A DNA stretch of 64,000 nucleotides. It comes from Diphasiastrum complanatum (Eukaryota; Streptophyta; Lycopodiopsida; Lycopodiales; Lycopodiaceae). The position numbers and the translations under genes were made by a program. The stretch covers positions 57,601,498 through 57,665,497 of the forward strand of contig CM055097.1 of assembly GCA_029204225.1 (NCBI GenBank), in the 5' to 3' direction. Below the pieces are notes generated by a model that was not told the DNA's origin, did not search any database, and was given only the letters and a program-made list of their open reading frames with translations. This document shows, in pieces, positions 46,826-59,181 of the stretch (its first letter is position 1; every line of letters starts with the position of its first letter).

Positions 46826-49800
46826 TCAATATCCTTCCCAAGATACAGAGATCTGATGAAGAGGAAGCCACTGTTTCAGGATGACTGATGTCAAAGTATG
46901 ATCTGCTTGGCCATAAGCTTGTGAGAACCCATACACATGAATACTTTGCTGCTTGAAATTGTGTTCTATGCGTCCTCCCCCTCGTGGCTCCACCTTCAAA
47001 AAACATATAGCTTTTTGAGACCCTGTATAAGCAAGAAGTAAAGCCAGAACCAACCAGAAAGGAAAAAAAATGCCAAGAAATGTTACAAATCACAAAAAAA
47101 AAGTGATTTATGTTAAGCAGAGAATTGACTTGTCCACTATAGTTGATGCCAATAAATGTAATATATTCCCAACGAATTCCCTGAACTTGGTCAAGTGCTG
47201 AGAGCATAACTGGTACAGTCAATCTAAGCAAGCTGTAATACTGGTTATAAAAGATTCAATCACCAATCAAGCCTAGTTCAGAATCATTGCTGGTTTTCAG
47301 TTTTAACGTATTGCTAGTGACGGTTGCAGAATGCATATTCATGCTCTGTACAACCAATATACTGGGCTATTTAAGAAGTCAAAAAGATCAATGCATTTTG
47401 GCGGTTTGTCAAATTATGGGTACAGTTGGCCATTTAAGTGCTTGTTGGACACAAGCCATGACTCTAGTGATTCCAGTAACATCTAGTGGGTACCCATTCA
47501 TCTTTAACTGACTATCTTGAGTGTTAGGTTTCTTTATCTTGTATGAACTTATGAACTTATGAATTTGGGTTCTGTTGTCTATCAAATGCACACTAGTAAT
47601 AATGAGCTTTTCAACATTAAATCCCATGCTCTTGACAAAGAAAAAAAATTTATAATAAAAATTATGACCAAGTCCCCGTGACCTGTATATTCCTCACATC
47701 CTGCTATACACACCAACCCTTTAAGATCTTTAACCCTAGCTTTTTCCCCAATGTCACTTGAATAAAAGAATTCTCACAGTAGTTAAATCTCTGATTTCTT
47801 GGACTACCACCATTGCCAAATTCCATCTTCCTCACAATATGACAGTTGTAATTGGCAATAGTTTTCACAGCGTCCAACATTTGACATTTAAGGCTTTGAC
47901 AGAATGGAAGACAAGTAGTACTAGCTTGAGACATCTTGAAAGATTCAGGTCTAAAATATTAAAAATCCCATGTATTGTGGAGGATTAGTAAGGCAAACAG
48001 TGAAATTACATGAACTGTCATGAAAACCTAAATCAGCGGAATGTGACCTCTGCACAAGCAAATTCAAATAAAAAACTATCAACTTCCCATCATGGAAATT
48101 CAAATGAGGGTTATAGGTTGCATACAAGCACTCCTAAAAACTAAAAACAAGTCCTTGTTCAAGTAGCTCTACAGATAGAGAAAACCATATATAGACTTGC
48201 ACACAAAGGCTTCAAAGAAGCGTAAAGTGATTAGAACAGTTCAAGCTGAAGTGAGATCATGGGGAGGGGTACCTGCAATCCAACATGTCTAACTTGCTTG
48301 TGAGTTTGCTCCAGAATGTCTGCATGAAATGGCAAAGAGCAGCTTCCCCTAACCACCTACGATAACACTTTGGGTCAGAAACATAAATGAGTATTCAAGC
48401 ATTTACTCGTCATATTGAGAATCCTAGAATTTCAGATTTCATTGATATTATTTCTTGTCAAGAATATACTACACCCTGAAGAGCAAATATTTCAAGGAGA
48501 AACAGAAATCCTCAAGGCATGCGAATTGTATTCGTAAAAACAACATCAAACTTTCATATGCATTATCAATCTCCTGCAATAGATGAGAGCCTAGTTTCCT
48601 TTTTTTAAACTTCTCTGTAAAGAGCAGCTGCTTACCAGCTTCTGGTTGCCCTTGCCATCCTTCAACAGAAAGAGCACATACTTAAAAACTCCTGTAAAGT
48701 ACAGACAAATTGTAATGGAAATAAGGACAATTTTCAGTGGAAAATTCTGCTGAAACTGAGCATGAGTGCAAATTTGTTTCGTGACACTCCAAACAAACTC
48801 ATTATATCATATCTTACTATGCAGAAAAGCTGTATTTTCTATATTTTCAATACTCAATTTGAAATGCTGATGCATGTCTGGACATGTCTAGACATGCCAA
48901 TGCATGGATAAAAAAATTCAATCCTCAGGTTCATGTGGAAACTAAAAAAATTTCCAGAATTTTATGTCCTCTTAATAAACCTGTTGGAAGCCAAGCTGCA
49001 ACTCCTTAGAAAGCCAGAAAACAACACTAAAGGTTACAATAAAATCAGCCCAGTCTGTATGCCTTATTATGATAAGGGATATCAATGTGTATGAGTGGAA
49101 AGGCAACAAAACTGTAGAAAGACGACAAGCCCTTCAAAGTCAATGGAGGATGCAATCCGTGATTGGCATGTCCTCAATTGATGGAAGAAACTAAAAAAGA
49201 AATTGTCTTCTTGGTAAAGGCCTGATGAGAAAAATTGCTTAGCTTTTTGAGTAAATCACTTTGGGCCATATTAAATGCCCAAAAGGTTTTTATTTATAGT
49301 TAGGAACATTACCCCACACTTTGGCTCAAGTCCCAAGTGGAGAAAGTCACCAACTACCTTGAACATTTTACCTATTAAAAATCTACAACAATAGTATACT
49401 CATAAGAGACTTGTTAGGCTTGAGAGACATGAGGTGAAGCACATGTGAAGTTGGAAAGGGAGTATATGGTTGTTTTAATTAAGGTCTTCGAAAATAAGAG
49501 AAGGGTGCTTGAAATTAGCAAAGCTCTAACCCTAATTTTGGTGGCTAGGTTGGCAGCTTGGGTTATAGGTACAGCTAACTTTAGCAGCCTACACACACAA
49601 TATGTCCAACCAATAGGTTAGAGGTCAACATAGGTTTTTATTGTGAGATAGAAGTGCCTATCATCGGGTTAGATTTAACCTACCCGTGCAATTTAACAAT
49701 TTTAAATTGCAAATATTGCGCATATCCAACCATAGGTTCTATATCAAATGTGCTCCATATCCTTGAGGATGCTATCCAAGTGGCGAAAGCCTATGATAGT

Positions 49801-51122
49801 ACTATGGTAGTCTTGTGTAAAATTATGTCATGCCCACGGTTGGACTGATCTTGGATTGATATCCCTTAAGGAGTACCTCGACCCGTAGATTAATTATGAT
49901 TATGAGGGGTTGGGCTGCATGTAGTCATAATTACCGAAACTCACAATAGTGGATTGATATGGAATGATTCAAGACACATCAACAGCCTAATTGGGCCACA
50001 ACAACCACTTACCTATGAGTCATTGCGCGTTCCACATTTATCCACCATCATGAGTTTTAGGCCCCTTACCCATTAACTATGACTACATACCAGGAGGGCT
50101 CCGCCCCTCATATTCATAATTCATGTATAGGTTGAGGTAGGCATACTGAACTCCTTACGAGATTAATCCAAGATTAGTCCAATCATGGGCATGACACCGA
50201 TGATATACACATGACTCAAAAGAATAAGTTTGTTGCGTGAATTGAGCTTCAACGCAAGTTTTGATCTACTAAAGCAAGTTACCACTCGATGTGTCACTCT
50301 TAAAAATGTAGACCCTCAAAGACCAAATATCCTTGATACAAATGCGAATGACATGCTGTGGGACGATGTTGATGCAGGAGGAAGGGTCTATAGCCTTCGA
50401 GAACAAGCAGCTCTTAGAGGGTTTGAGGTCAAATATTAAGTTTACTTGAAGATTTTAAATAGTCTAACATGAATTTAGCTATTTCCGAGGTGTAGTGGTC
50501 CATTGTAAGACTAAAATCTCCTTCAAGCGTGTGAGTGCATTTTGTACTCGACATAACCTGATTAAAGGAATGAATTTATGGAAAAAGTGACTTTAACTTG
50601 AAGGAGAAATTAGTTTAATTGGAGGATCTTCGTTTGTACCTCAAGTGGTAGAGAAAGTTGTTGATGTAGGATGTCATAAACTTGAAAATAGGATAGTAAA
50701 TAACATTCGTGGCATATTAGAAAAGTCCTGCTATGGGACACCTTGGAGAGAGAAGATCGTGTGAAGGTGAGATTCTCTAGTTTACTACCGAGGGAAAGTG
50801 ATGCTAAGTACTTGATTTGGTACGTAATCACCAAGGATTTCAAACCAAGGTTCGACTACAAACTTGTTGATGTTGATGGATTTGTAATCTCTACCAAGGT
50901 GTGTGACTTCCACGAATCATGTCTTTGGGTGAAGGTCATAGGGCATTGCCCACCATAGACCTATACATAAGGGTATGAACATTCTTGTTCCATGGATTGT
51001 TCTACCTGAGAGGATGGTGTGTAAAGCCATGTAAGACAAAATAGTTCATCTCAAGTGTGCAATACAAATAATAACAAAGAAATATATGTAAGCTGATGGT
51101 AGTACTAAAGACCAGGGGGGGG

Positions 51123-51156
<34 letters not shown>

Positions 51157-52461
51157 CTTCATCAATCTCCACAGTAGGAATGTCATTTCCAGCCCAGGTA
51201 GGCGTTCTAGAGCTTGATATCCAGCTTTCCATTAATATACGAGCAATGGCATGCCTTCCAGGAACAGTAAACGTCGTACCATGTGGAAGTTTCTTGGCAG
51301 AAAGTACAGTTCTTAGAAAATCCTTATGGATCCATCGAGCATCCTAATGAGATGTCCACTAAATAGCATTAAGGCTCATTTCACACCAACAATCAATTCA
51401 CACTCTTCAGAACACAAGATGGTGATATTGTTGTTCGTCTTTTTGAGTTTCTAGCCAATCTTTCATGGAATCTGAAGAGCACCTAACTATATGCAAGTAG
51501 AATCTGTTTCCTTAGGAAAACTCAACATTCTGCTTTTTATTAATGCTTAGCAATAAGATGAGCATTAGCTTAAATCTCAAAAAAGTCTCAGCATTTGACA
51601 AAGACATGCTACAAACAATGTGTGTGTGTGTGTGTGTGTGTCTCTGTGTGTATCTATCTATATATAATTGATCATGCCCTTAGTTGCCCTTTCTGGAACG
51701 GAACGCGTTCTGCAATGCGTTCCGTTCCGGAATGGGACCCCCAACAAAAAATTAAAACATACGTATTTTTTTACAAAGAAAAAAAAACCATATCCTGAGA
51801 GTTGATATCTAAAGAACTAACAACCATATGCCAGAGCTTAAAATAGCTTAAATGTTAACATCTTCAGGATGGACTGAAACTTTGTGTTTTCAGATGGGGG
51901 CCGACAAGATCAGGATGAGAATAACAGCCATCAATGATTATATTGCATGCATCCCATTTCTGGGTGGAAGAGCTACGTCAGCCATCAGCAAGAGTTCATT
52001 GCTTAAATTTATAGGCCCATAAAGATTTGACTGCTGGTAGATCTTTTAGTTTTGTGAATCAAGATAACATTAAAATGATGCATGAAAACCATTTACAACC
52101 CATCATACGATCGTTTTGTGTAAGAGCAATTAATATTCTCGCTCAATTTTTATATCATATATTGTTTTTCTTGAGACCTTCACTGGTAGTTTGGATAATT
52201 TTGAAATTACAGTGAGCCCTTCTCAAATGACTAAATAAACCGGTGGGATTTGTGGCATAGGTTAAGCGCACGCAACACATAGGTGTGAAGAAAAATGGCA
52301 TTGCTTGCATGAATTTCTTGGATTGATTCATCCTGAGAGTTATTTCCTGGCTTATTCTTTCCTGAAACCCTGATTCTGAACTCTGCCTGAACCACTGATT
52401 CTCAAGCTACAGTTGGATTTTAAGCCTTCCTAATACAAATTCCAAATCCATAAAACACCGT

Positions 52462-52519
<58 letters not shown>

Positions 52520-55358
52520 ACGTTCTGACCCAGTACGTTCTGGAACGAACGGTACAGTATGTTCCGACCCAAAAAGGTCAGAATGGGTTTCTAAGATCAT
52601 ACCATACCCTACCTCAAATGACAAGATCTAGTGAATATGTGTGTGTGTGTGTGTGTGTTGCCTCAAATGACAAGATCTAGCATGCCAAAATGTCCTATTG
52701 GATGAGCATAGTGTGGATAAACAGCAAATTTGATCACAATATATACCTCAAGCTCATCTGTATCCACAGTGATTGTGGGCAACGAATTATGCCCAGCCAC
52801 AGTAGGAACGTTTTCTTTGCCTGAGATTTCACATTTTTCAAGATGTTCACGATTCATAGAACTGCAGTCAGAAGAACATGCCTTGGCAGTGAAACCAACC
52901 ATCAGGGATGATGGAAATGGCCATGGTTGACTTCCAGCATACCTGGAATAAAGGCAAACATAACTAAGTACATCACACAAAAGCAGTTTGAAAAATCAAG
53001 AAATCTCAAGACGAAGCTCTCAGTTATTTATTTTGCAGCCTACACAAGGTAACCTAGATAAGGAAAAATATATCTATTCCTAGAAGGTTCTAGGTGACAA
53101 AAAGATCAAGCTCTTGATTTTTGTTAGGGAGAGCATCAGGAATCTTAGAATATGAACCTTGAACTTACACTACGTGATGTCTCGTGACTGAAGTCAGCCT
53201 CTTTCTGGGTGAACTTTGATGGCCTGATTGCATGAGATTAAAGATGATTCCTAAATTTAAAAGTACAACAATCTTAAATCAGGGGATGCCATCCAATACG
53301 TAGTCAACACTGACCACGGCAGTCTTGCAAAAATGTAAAAGTTCCTGTAACATAAGACTCCCATTCTTCAACATATGATAGCCACACTTAAGTGCCTGCT
53401 GTCAGTCCCTGGCAGCTTTCTAAACAGAAAAGTCAACTCAAATCTAGTAAAGTAGATGCAATGATTTTTTTCCTTGGAAAAACTAGAACTGTGCTCAACA
53501 GAAACTTTCCTCGATTCATAGGGAAGGAAACAAAGGAAACTTAGCCATTTACCCTAATAAGCTGCTTTTGTTGATTATGACTTACAAACTTTCAACACTC
53601 CAAGAGTCTTGCAGCTTAGAACAATGTCCATAATATGTGGTCCAAAAACTAAAGCATACAGCAAGATGGATATTGGGCGCTTTTCATTCTTGATACCACT
53701 ACAGCACACAACTATCATCATTTTTTTTCCTGCACGTGCAATTTAACCCTGTAGTGTAAGCCAAAAGTAACTAGTACAAGACCGATCATGATGGAGAGAT
53801 TGATTTATGTTTTTCAGCTCGGTTACTGGAACCAAATTTAACCCTCGTGGCATTTCACCTTCTTTGGAAAGATTTAACAATTGTTTCCCTTGCTAGCCCA
53901 CAGAATGCAGTTGTTTTCTTACAAATGCATGTGCAGTTCGTGGCCTTGCCAAATTCTTTCTTTGCAGTCTTTGATTAGTGCCAGGTGTGGGAATTTCATA
54001 TTCTGAAGTACTATTCTAGCACCAAGTAAATGATATCACCTGGCACACCAGTCCCTACACCCATTTGAAAGAATATATTCCACATTCATTTAAACTCTGC
54101 AGACATTAACCAAACACAACATTTGCCGAATCGATATATATTCCACTTAGTTGTAATTTGCCAGTCTGTGTCTAGTTAAACTCTGCTAGAAATGATCAAA
54201 ACAACACATTATGTAACTTTGGATGCCTCTACCAAAATCCAGTCATTATCAGGTTTTTGCCAAGCGAGCTGGATTAAGTGCTTGAACCCCTTGGGTCCCT
54301 ATCTGCTCTCTGGTTTGACTGTGAGTCCAATCAGTAAATGCATCACTATTTGGTGATCACAAGGCTGGCCAAATAGAAGTGAGAAGTAATCAGGATTTCC
54401 TTCTAATTTGGATAAAAAGTATTATGCTTGAAACCTGAGTTGCAGCGGATCGCGATCTGCTGGAAAAACGATCTGGATCGTGCGATCCGGATCGCCAGCG
54501 ATCCGGGACCAGAAACTCTGTCCCGGATCGCAAAAAAATTTGCAATTTTTTTTTTTATTGTGGAGGGATCCCCACAGCTAGTTGCAATAAATGACCAATG
54601 AATAGCAACAGAAATACTGAAGCAGATACAAATGAAATGATTAGCCAATGTTATATCTGCAAATCCGTATCTGGAAAAACAATGCATAGAGACCAAAGAC
54701 AATGCAAACACTCAAGATCAACATAGAGACCAAAGAAAATGCATATCATACTTGCAGCATCACATAACAGCTAGAGTGACTCGACATACATGAAAAAACA
54801 TACTCAGAGACCTATATACTACATCAATTACACCTCCAAAGATAGCACCATCAGTTCCTATACATCATTCTTCAGCATGATAGGATGAGAATATATATAG
54901 CACTAGATTTACATGCAAAGACATTGATAAAGTTTCTTATTCTTCTTCTCTTTCGAAAGTGGTCTTTAATACATCATGATCCTTTATGCAGAGACAGAGT
55001 CTTACATTGGATGGCCAGCCTTTGGGGTGTTCTTTTCTATTCAGCATGAGACATGCAGCCAAATGTTGTCTAGAAAAGGGTCTTCTCTCCCGACTCCATT
55101 TAGAGTGGTTATGCTTCAGGAGACACATACGAAATATGGACAATAAGTGTCATCTCTTTCACACTGCAATCACTCCTACAACTATATAGGCAGCAAAGAC
55201 ATGGTGTACTGAATTGCTGTCATCGGACTAGGCTAATTTGTCATGACTCTAGACCTCTATGCTCTCACATATGATTCACGTAAAGACCTCTGTTCCACAT
55301 CACATTGTCATCACAGAGTTTGTAGTTTCTCTTGTTCATCTAGAGGCTATTTTCATAA

Positions 55359-55389
<31 letters not shown>

Positions 55390-58097
55390 GAGAGAGGGGT
55401 GGTCACCTTGATGAGATTCTCAGACCCTGGTACTCTCAAATACCCATGGCATGCACTTACATCTAACACTCGCAGGACAGGTCATCACTCTTCTTAGTAT
55501 GCATAGGCTTCTTGTTTGCTTAGCACATGAGATAACTCAATATCTCATCTCCTAGAAGGTGCACATGACTACAACAGATGGTATATATGCATGCAAAAGT
55601 ACAGCAGATCTAGTCAGTCTTGATAGAAGCCGCATTAGACTTCTACAAGACACATCTTATGGAGATAGATACATCTGGTTTCCTATCTGACCATCTTACT
55701 TGGCTTTTGGGATATGAATGACCTTAGGATGGTTGAGGGTCTTTTCTCATCAGCTACATATTGAGGCCAGACGCTTTTATGGGATATCAAGGACATAGGT
55801 TAGATGTACTTTTTGCACGAGATGAAGGAGCATTTTATTCTTCGGTGTCCTGTGAGATTTCATTGACTCTGCATTTCCTGCTCTCATATGTGGATCAGAG
55901 ATGTATGGCCTTGATGATCAGAGAAATGAGGAGAGCAAGTTGCAATACCATATCTGATATTGGAAACGATTTGTTCTAGACTACTATTGCTTTTTTTTTC
56001 ATGACGCCATCCACGTGAAGACAGGTTTGATAGTAGCTATGAGGATGAAGCGATTATTCCCTCGAGACATTACTACAATATCGGCATCAAATTGATGTCA
56101 GCAATTTTTAACATCAAATTTTTTTTTAACAAAATAATTATTTTGGAGCTAAGTTTAATAGTTTACAAGAAACAATTAGCGCACAAAACGTTAAGATGAC
56201 ATAAGTTTCGAAATATATCTCAAACTAAAAATAGCTAAGCCACATGCAAGTGAAAGACTGGATGATAATCATAAAATAATCAAAATACCAATAACACATT
56301 TATACTGTGTACACAAAGCACCATACCTTCAAATGATTTCTGTAAAATGCATATAACATTTTTCATTTGCTATTAAATTTTCTTGATAGAAAAAACACCT
56401 AGACCGATTGAAAATTGGATCTGAGATCATACACATTGAAGATGTCCGTGACATAGAAACAAGTGGTACCTGACACTCTTCCCATCAATATCAACACCGC
56501 ATTCCTCCTTCACTTCTCTGGCTAGGGCCAATTCAAAAGTCTCTCCAACCTCTACAAACCCCGCAAGCAACGAGTATCTTCCTTGTTCCCACCTTGCCTA
56601 CAAAACAAGTATGACCATTGAATGGTCTTTTTTCCTACCAAAACAAAAAGATGAACCAAAATTGTATCGCATGTCCTAATATGCAAAACAATGTCATAAC
56701 ACTAGTCCATGGAAGTGCAAATCCAATATAAATGAATATTTTTTTATGGCATCTATGCTCCATATTGATGGCAAACTAGGTTTGACAGTTAACCCATGTT
56801 TGCTTAGGTCAAGTTGCTAATTTCGCATACTCGACAAAGTCGTACAAAAAGCACGCATACTCAAAAAACAAAATCCGTGACTGAAATATGTTCTTACATT
56901 ATGCTTGTCTACTTTGACATTAAAGTCAAGATTAAAAGTGGTGTATGTCTTTGTTAAGGGCGCTTATGCACATGATAAATAGACAATAAAATGATTATCA
57001 CATGGTAATCTCCAACCAAGAACACCATGCATATAACGGGTGTAGAGACCTACAAGGAAAATTGCTAAGCATTTGCTAAAGAGATGCTCAAGACACCGAG
57101 ATCAATTGTAAAATTGCTAATGGAGATCCTACTTATGCTTTTCTGGAGGCCCTTCTATAAAGCCACTTGTTGTCATCTGCTATCTTTGAGTCTTGGCAGC
57201 TCTCAAATAAAAGATCACTTACCTGTCGTCCAAGTAAAACGTAATCGCCAAATGTCACAAGGCCAATAATTGCAGGATCCTGTGGTAACAAGCAAAACAC
57301 CTTAGATAAGATGACTTAATCAGCAGGGACTTGATAATAGGCCACATACTTATCTAGTACTGGTTCTATGGGCTACATTGGAGTAAGATCATCATCACAA
57401 AAAAAATCTTCACAGGTTATTACTGGAAATTTTTGAAATCTTATGGACATAGTTGCTAAAATAAAGAAAAAAGCAATAACTGAGACATTATAGCGAAGTA
57501 AAAATATTGTCATTTTACTAAAATTTTGCAAGCTAAATAAGTATTAAACTACCTCTTACACAAAAATAACCAACAACTTGACTGATGAAATGACAGTTTC
57601 TACTATATCACCTAACAGAGAACCAAAAAGGTGCATGAAAGTTTAAACTACCATACAAGGCGTGGATAAATTGAACTTGTGCATGAATGTGAAATGCACT
57701 TTAAAGAGTGTCCGCCAAGCTCAGAAAGCATCTTTTTTCCACAGCAGCCACAGAACCTCTGTCAACAAAGCAAAAACTACCTGAAAGATGATCGTGGCAA
57801 AAAGGTAACCCTGATAAAGCTGACAAACATATTGTACAGAATAGTATTCGAAATCTGAATCCAAAATCAGTGTTTCATGGAATCATGGATAGCATCATTG
57901 GCTATAGAAAGTATTGGTGCAGAAGAACTAAAACCGCAAGGCCAAGTAAAAATAGCTTTACATTTCGAGAATGCCAATGGACCATGCCACAAGCATAAGC
58001 CAGAAGTCCTGCATCAGGTGGTTCTAGCTCAGGACCATATTTTCGAAGATCCACCCATTCCATTCCTTCTTGTAGTACATGTAGTGCCCAGTCTGTG
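46826..58097 (-). CDS. Nudix hydrolase (NUDX19-like) fused to a phosphohistidine-phosphatase domain
   Basis: Nine exons, minus strand: 57962-58097, 57657-57758, 57223-57279, 56470-56597, 52747-52942, 51157-51343, 48636-48691, 48273-48356 and 46826-46993. All have GT-AG borders and every junction keeps phase, giving 370 codons plus a missing 5' part. Exon 2 carries a zinc ribbon (FCGCCGKK to ISHSC). Exon 4 carries the full Nudix box, [20 protein letters not shown] then CGV. Exons 5-6 match the NUDX19/NUDT12 tail ([43 protein letters not shown]). The frame then continues through [16 protein letters not shown] into a PHPT1/Janus domain: HADILEQ (active-site histidine), [17 protein letters not shown] and VSWEGY-stop. 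The first half would hydrolyse NADPH/NADH or similar; the second removes phosphate from histidine. First exon(s) not found. Confidence 0.85.
46994..48272 (-). other. Intron 8 of the Nudix-PHP gene
   Basis: Donor CAG|GTACCC, acceptor TTGAAG|GT (weak pyrimidine tract). No transposon recognised. Confidence 0.65.
49808..50216. mobile_element. Fold-back / MITE-like element
   Basis: The left arm (about 49808-49940, with GTCATGCCCACGGTTGGACT) pairs with the right arm (about 50085-50216) with scattered mismatches. The central part also contains ATGAGGGG and its complement. About 410 bp, in intron 6 of the Nudix-PHP gene. Target-site duplication not resolved. Confidence 0.7.
51125..51154. repeat. (GA)15 tract next to a splice donor
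   Basis: Preceded by a run of about nine G. On the minus (gene) strand it is CT, starting three bases inside the intron. Confidence 0.9.
51618..51641. repeat. (TG)11 microsatellite
   Basis: TG tract, then TCTCTGTGTG. Confidence 0.9.
51679..52595. mobile_element. hAT-type MITE with GGAACG words
   Basis: 917 bp. Terminal sequences CTTAGTTGCCCTTTCTGG (left) and the complement CTTAGAAACCCATTCTGA (right) are imperfect TIRs. The 8-bp flanks ATCATGCC (51671-51678) and ATCATACC (52596-52603) are a target-site duplication with one mismatch. Subterminal GGAACG, GCGTTCC and GTTCTG words lie at both ends. The interior includes TG and GA microsatellites. In intron 5 of the Nudix-PHP gene. Confidence 0.6.
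52464..52516. repeat. (AG)26 microsatellite
   Basis: Inside the hAT-type MITE in intron 5. Confidence 0.95.
52612..52681. repeat. Short tandem duplication around a TG tract
   Basis: CCTCAAATGACAAGATCTAG occurs at about 52612 and 52661, separated by (TG)10. Confidence 0.8.
54430..54545. repeat. GGATCG word array, probable MITE remnant
   Basis: Starts GAGTTGCAGCGGATCGCGAT and repeats GATCTGG, GCGATCC, GGATCG and CCGGATCGC in both orientations. Same architecture as the hAT-type MITEs here, with a different word. The right end is unclear. Confidence 0.5.
54930..55990 (+). pseudogene. LINE 3' fragment, decayed
   Basis: Readable across frames: [36 protein letters not shown] and [17 protein letters not shown]. 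The last part parallels the C-terminus of the LINE at the right edge of the window (STFLEYQDPRCVGLLLREML). The cysteine motif of the RT tail is damaged. A CA/TA/GA compound microsatellite interrupts it at 55358-55395. Confidence 0.6.
55358..55397. repeat. Compound (AC)n(AT)n(AG)n microsatellite
   Basis: Twelve AC units, four AT units, then four AG units. Confidence 0.9.
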
Positions 58098-58226
58098 CTG
58101 CAGGAATGCAAAATCTTAAAAACAGATCTTCATGCGTCTACAGATTGTGGCTCTAGGCTACCAATAATTGAGAAGCTGTGTAAAATGTGATTCTTGGTCA
58201 TATAATTTGGGAAGGAATTATAAACT

Positions 58227-58228
<2 letters not shown>
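58098..58228 (-). other. Upstream intron of the Nudix-PHP gene (start)
   Basis: The acceptor TTCCTGCAG precedes the first visible exon. The intron continues upstream through LINE and hAT debris; no upstream exon was found in the window. Confidence 0.55.

Positions 58229-58296
<68 letters not shown>
58229..58296. repeat. (CT)34 microsatellite
   Basis: Uninterrupted CT tract. Confidence 0.95.
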
Positions 58297-58298
<2 letters not shown>

Positions 58299-59180
58299 CG
58301 CTGCCTCGCTGCCTCCATAGTGCGGAAAAACAGGGGAAGCCCTCGCTCCCCTCCCCGGACATCCATCACTGCTCAGGCAGTGCTGCCTGAGCAAATCGTG
58401 GCTCAGACAGCAGCGCTGCCTGAGCAAGGTGTTGCAGCCTTCACACCAGGACAGCAGGGCGCTGCCATCATCGTTTCACGGCAGATGTCCATCGCTTCTG
58501 GACAGCCCCCTGGACAGGTCATCACCTCAGGCGCACAGGCCGACACCTCCATTTCTGCCACATATCTGTCATATCTGAGACGGATGACGGCTCCTTCACC
58601 TGTCCTTTCTGATATTCAAGGCAGTTCCACCCCTTTTCTGCAGCTGTCTCTGCTCGTATGTCTCATAATTACACTCCTTCCAAAGCTATGGAAGGATTCC
58701 TTGTCTATGAACTAAGCTGGCTAAAACAATCCGGATGTCCTCTGACAGGCAGGACAGGACCTTACTACCATGATATCAGTCTGTTCTGCCTAATCTGGGC
58801 CTTAAAACAAGCAAGATTATGATCAAGGCCCCAGTCTCTGCTGACAGGCAGAAGAACAAACGTAATCTGTAATAAGAAGCAAACAAAAGAATCAGTAGAC
58901 AGACAGAGAATCTGTCTACACCCACAATGCACAATCTTGAATGGCAAATGCACATGCTCTCTCTCCCCGCCCCCTCCTCCATCTCCCTCTCCTTCCTCCA
59001 AGGCAGAAAAGAAGTTTAGGGGGAGCCCATCCCCGCATTGCCCCCATGCTCACCCTTCCCTAGCTGTCCCCATCCCTACTTCCCCTACCTCCTCCGCATC
59101 TCCTCCCTCCCCCACCACCCCTCCCTCCTTTCCCAATACCCTCATACCCCATTCGTCCTTGTTACTCCCTCTCTTTCTAC
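58297..59180 (+). other. GC- and pyrimidine-rich stretch, probable LINE 5' UTR
   Basis: Contains CTGAGCAA / GCTCAGGCAG words repeated in both orientations (58368-58435) and a long CCCT-rich segment (58960-59180) just before LINE ORF1. Open frames over it (58320-58715, 58937-59482) look like by-products of composition. Confidence 0.4.
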
Positions 59181-59181
59181 A

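Larger units (their letters stand above)
48692..51156 (-). other. Intron 6 of the Nudix-PHP gene
   Basis: This intron joins the Nudix and phosphatase halves. The donor is GAAG|GTTCTC, immediately followed by a CT microsatellite; the acceptor is TTTACAG|GA. It holds the fold-back element at 49808-50216 and unassigned open frames (49654-49848, 50230-50439, 50743-50958 plus) with no known motif. Confidence 0.7.
52943..56469 (-). other. Intron 4 of the Nudix-PHP gene
   Basis: Donor CAG|GTACCA, acceptor TTCCAG|GT. Contains the GGATCG word array (54430-54545) and a LINE fragment in antisense (54930-55990). The rest shows nothing recognisable. Confidence 0.7.
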
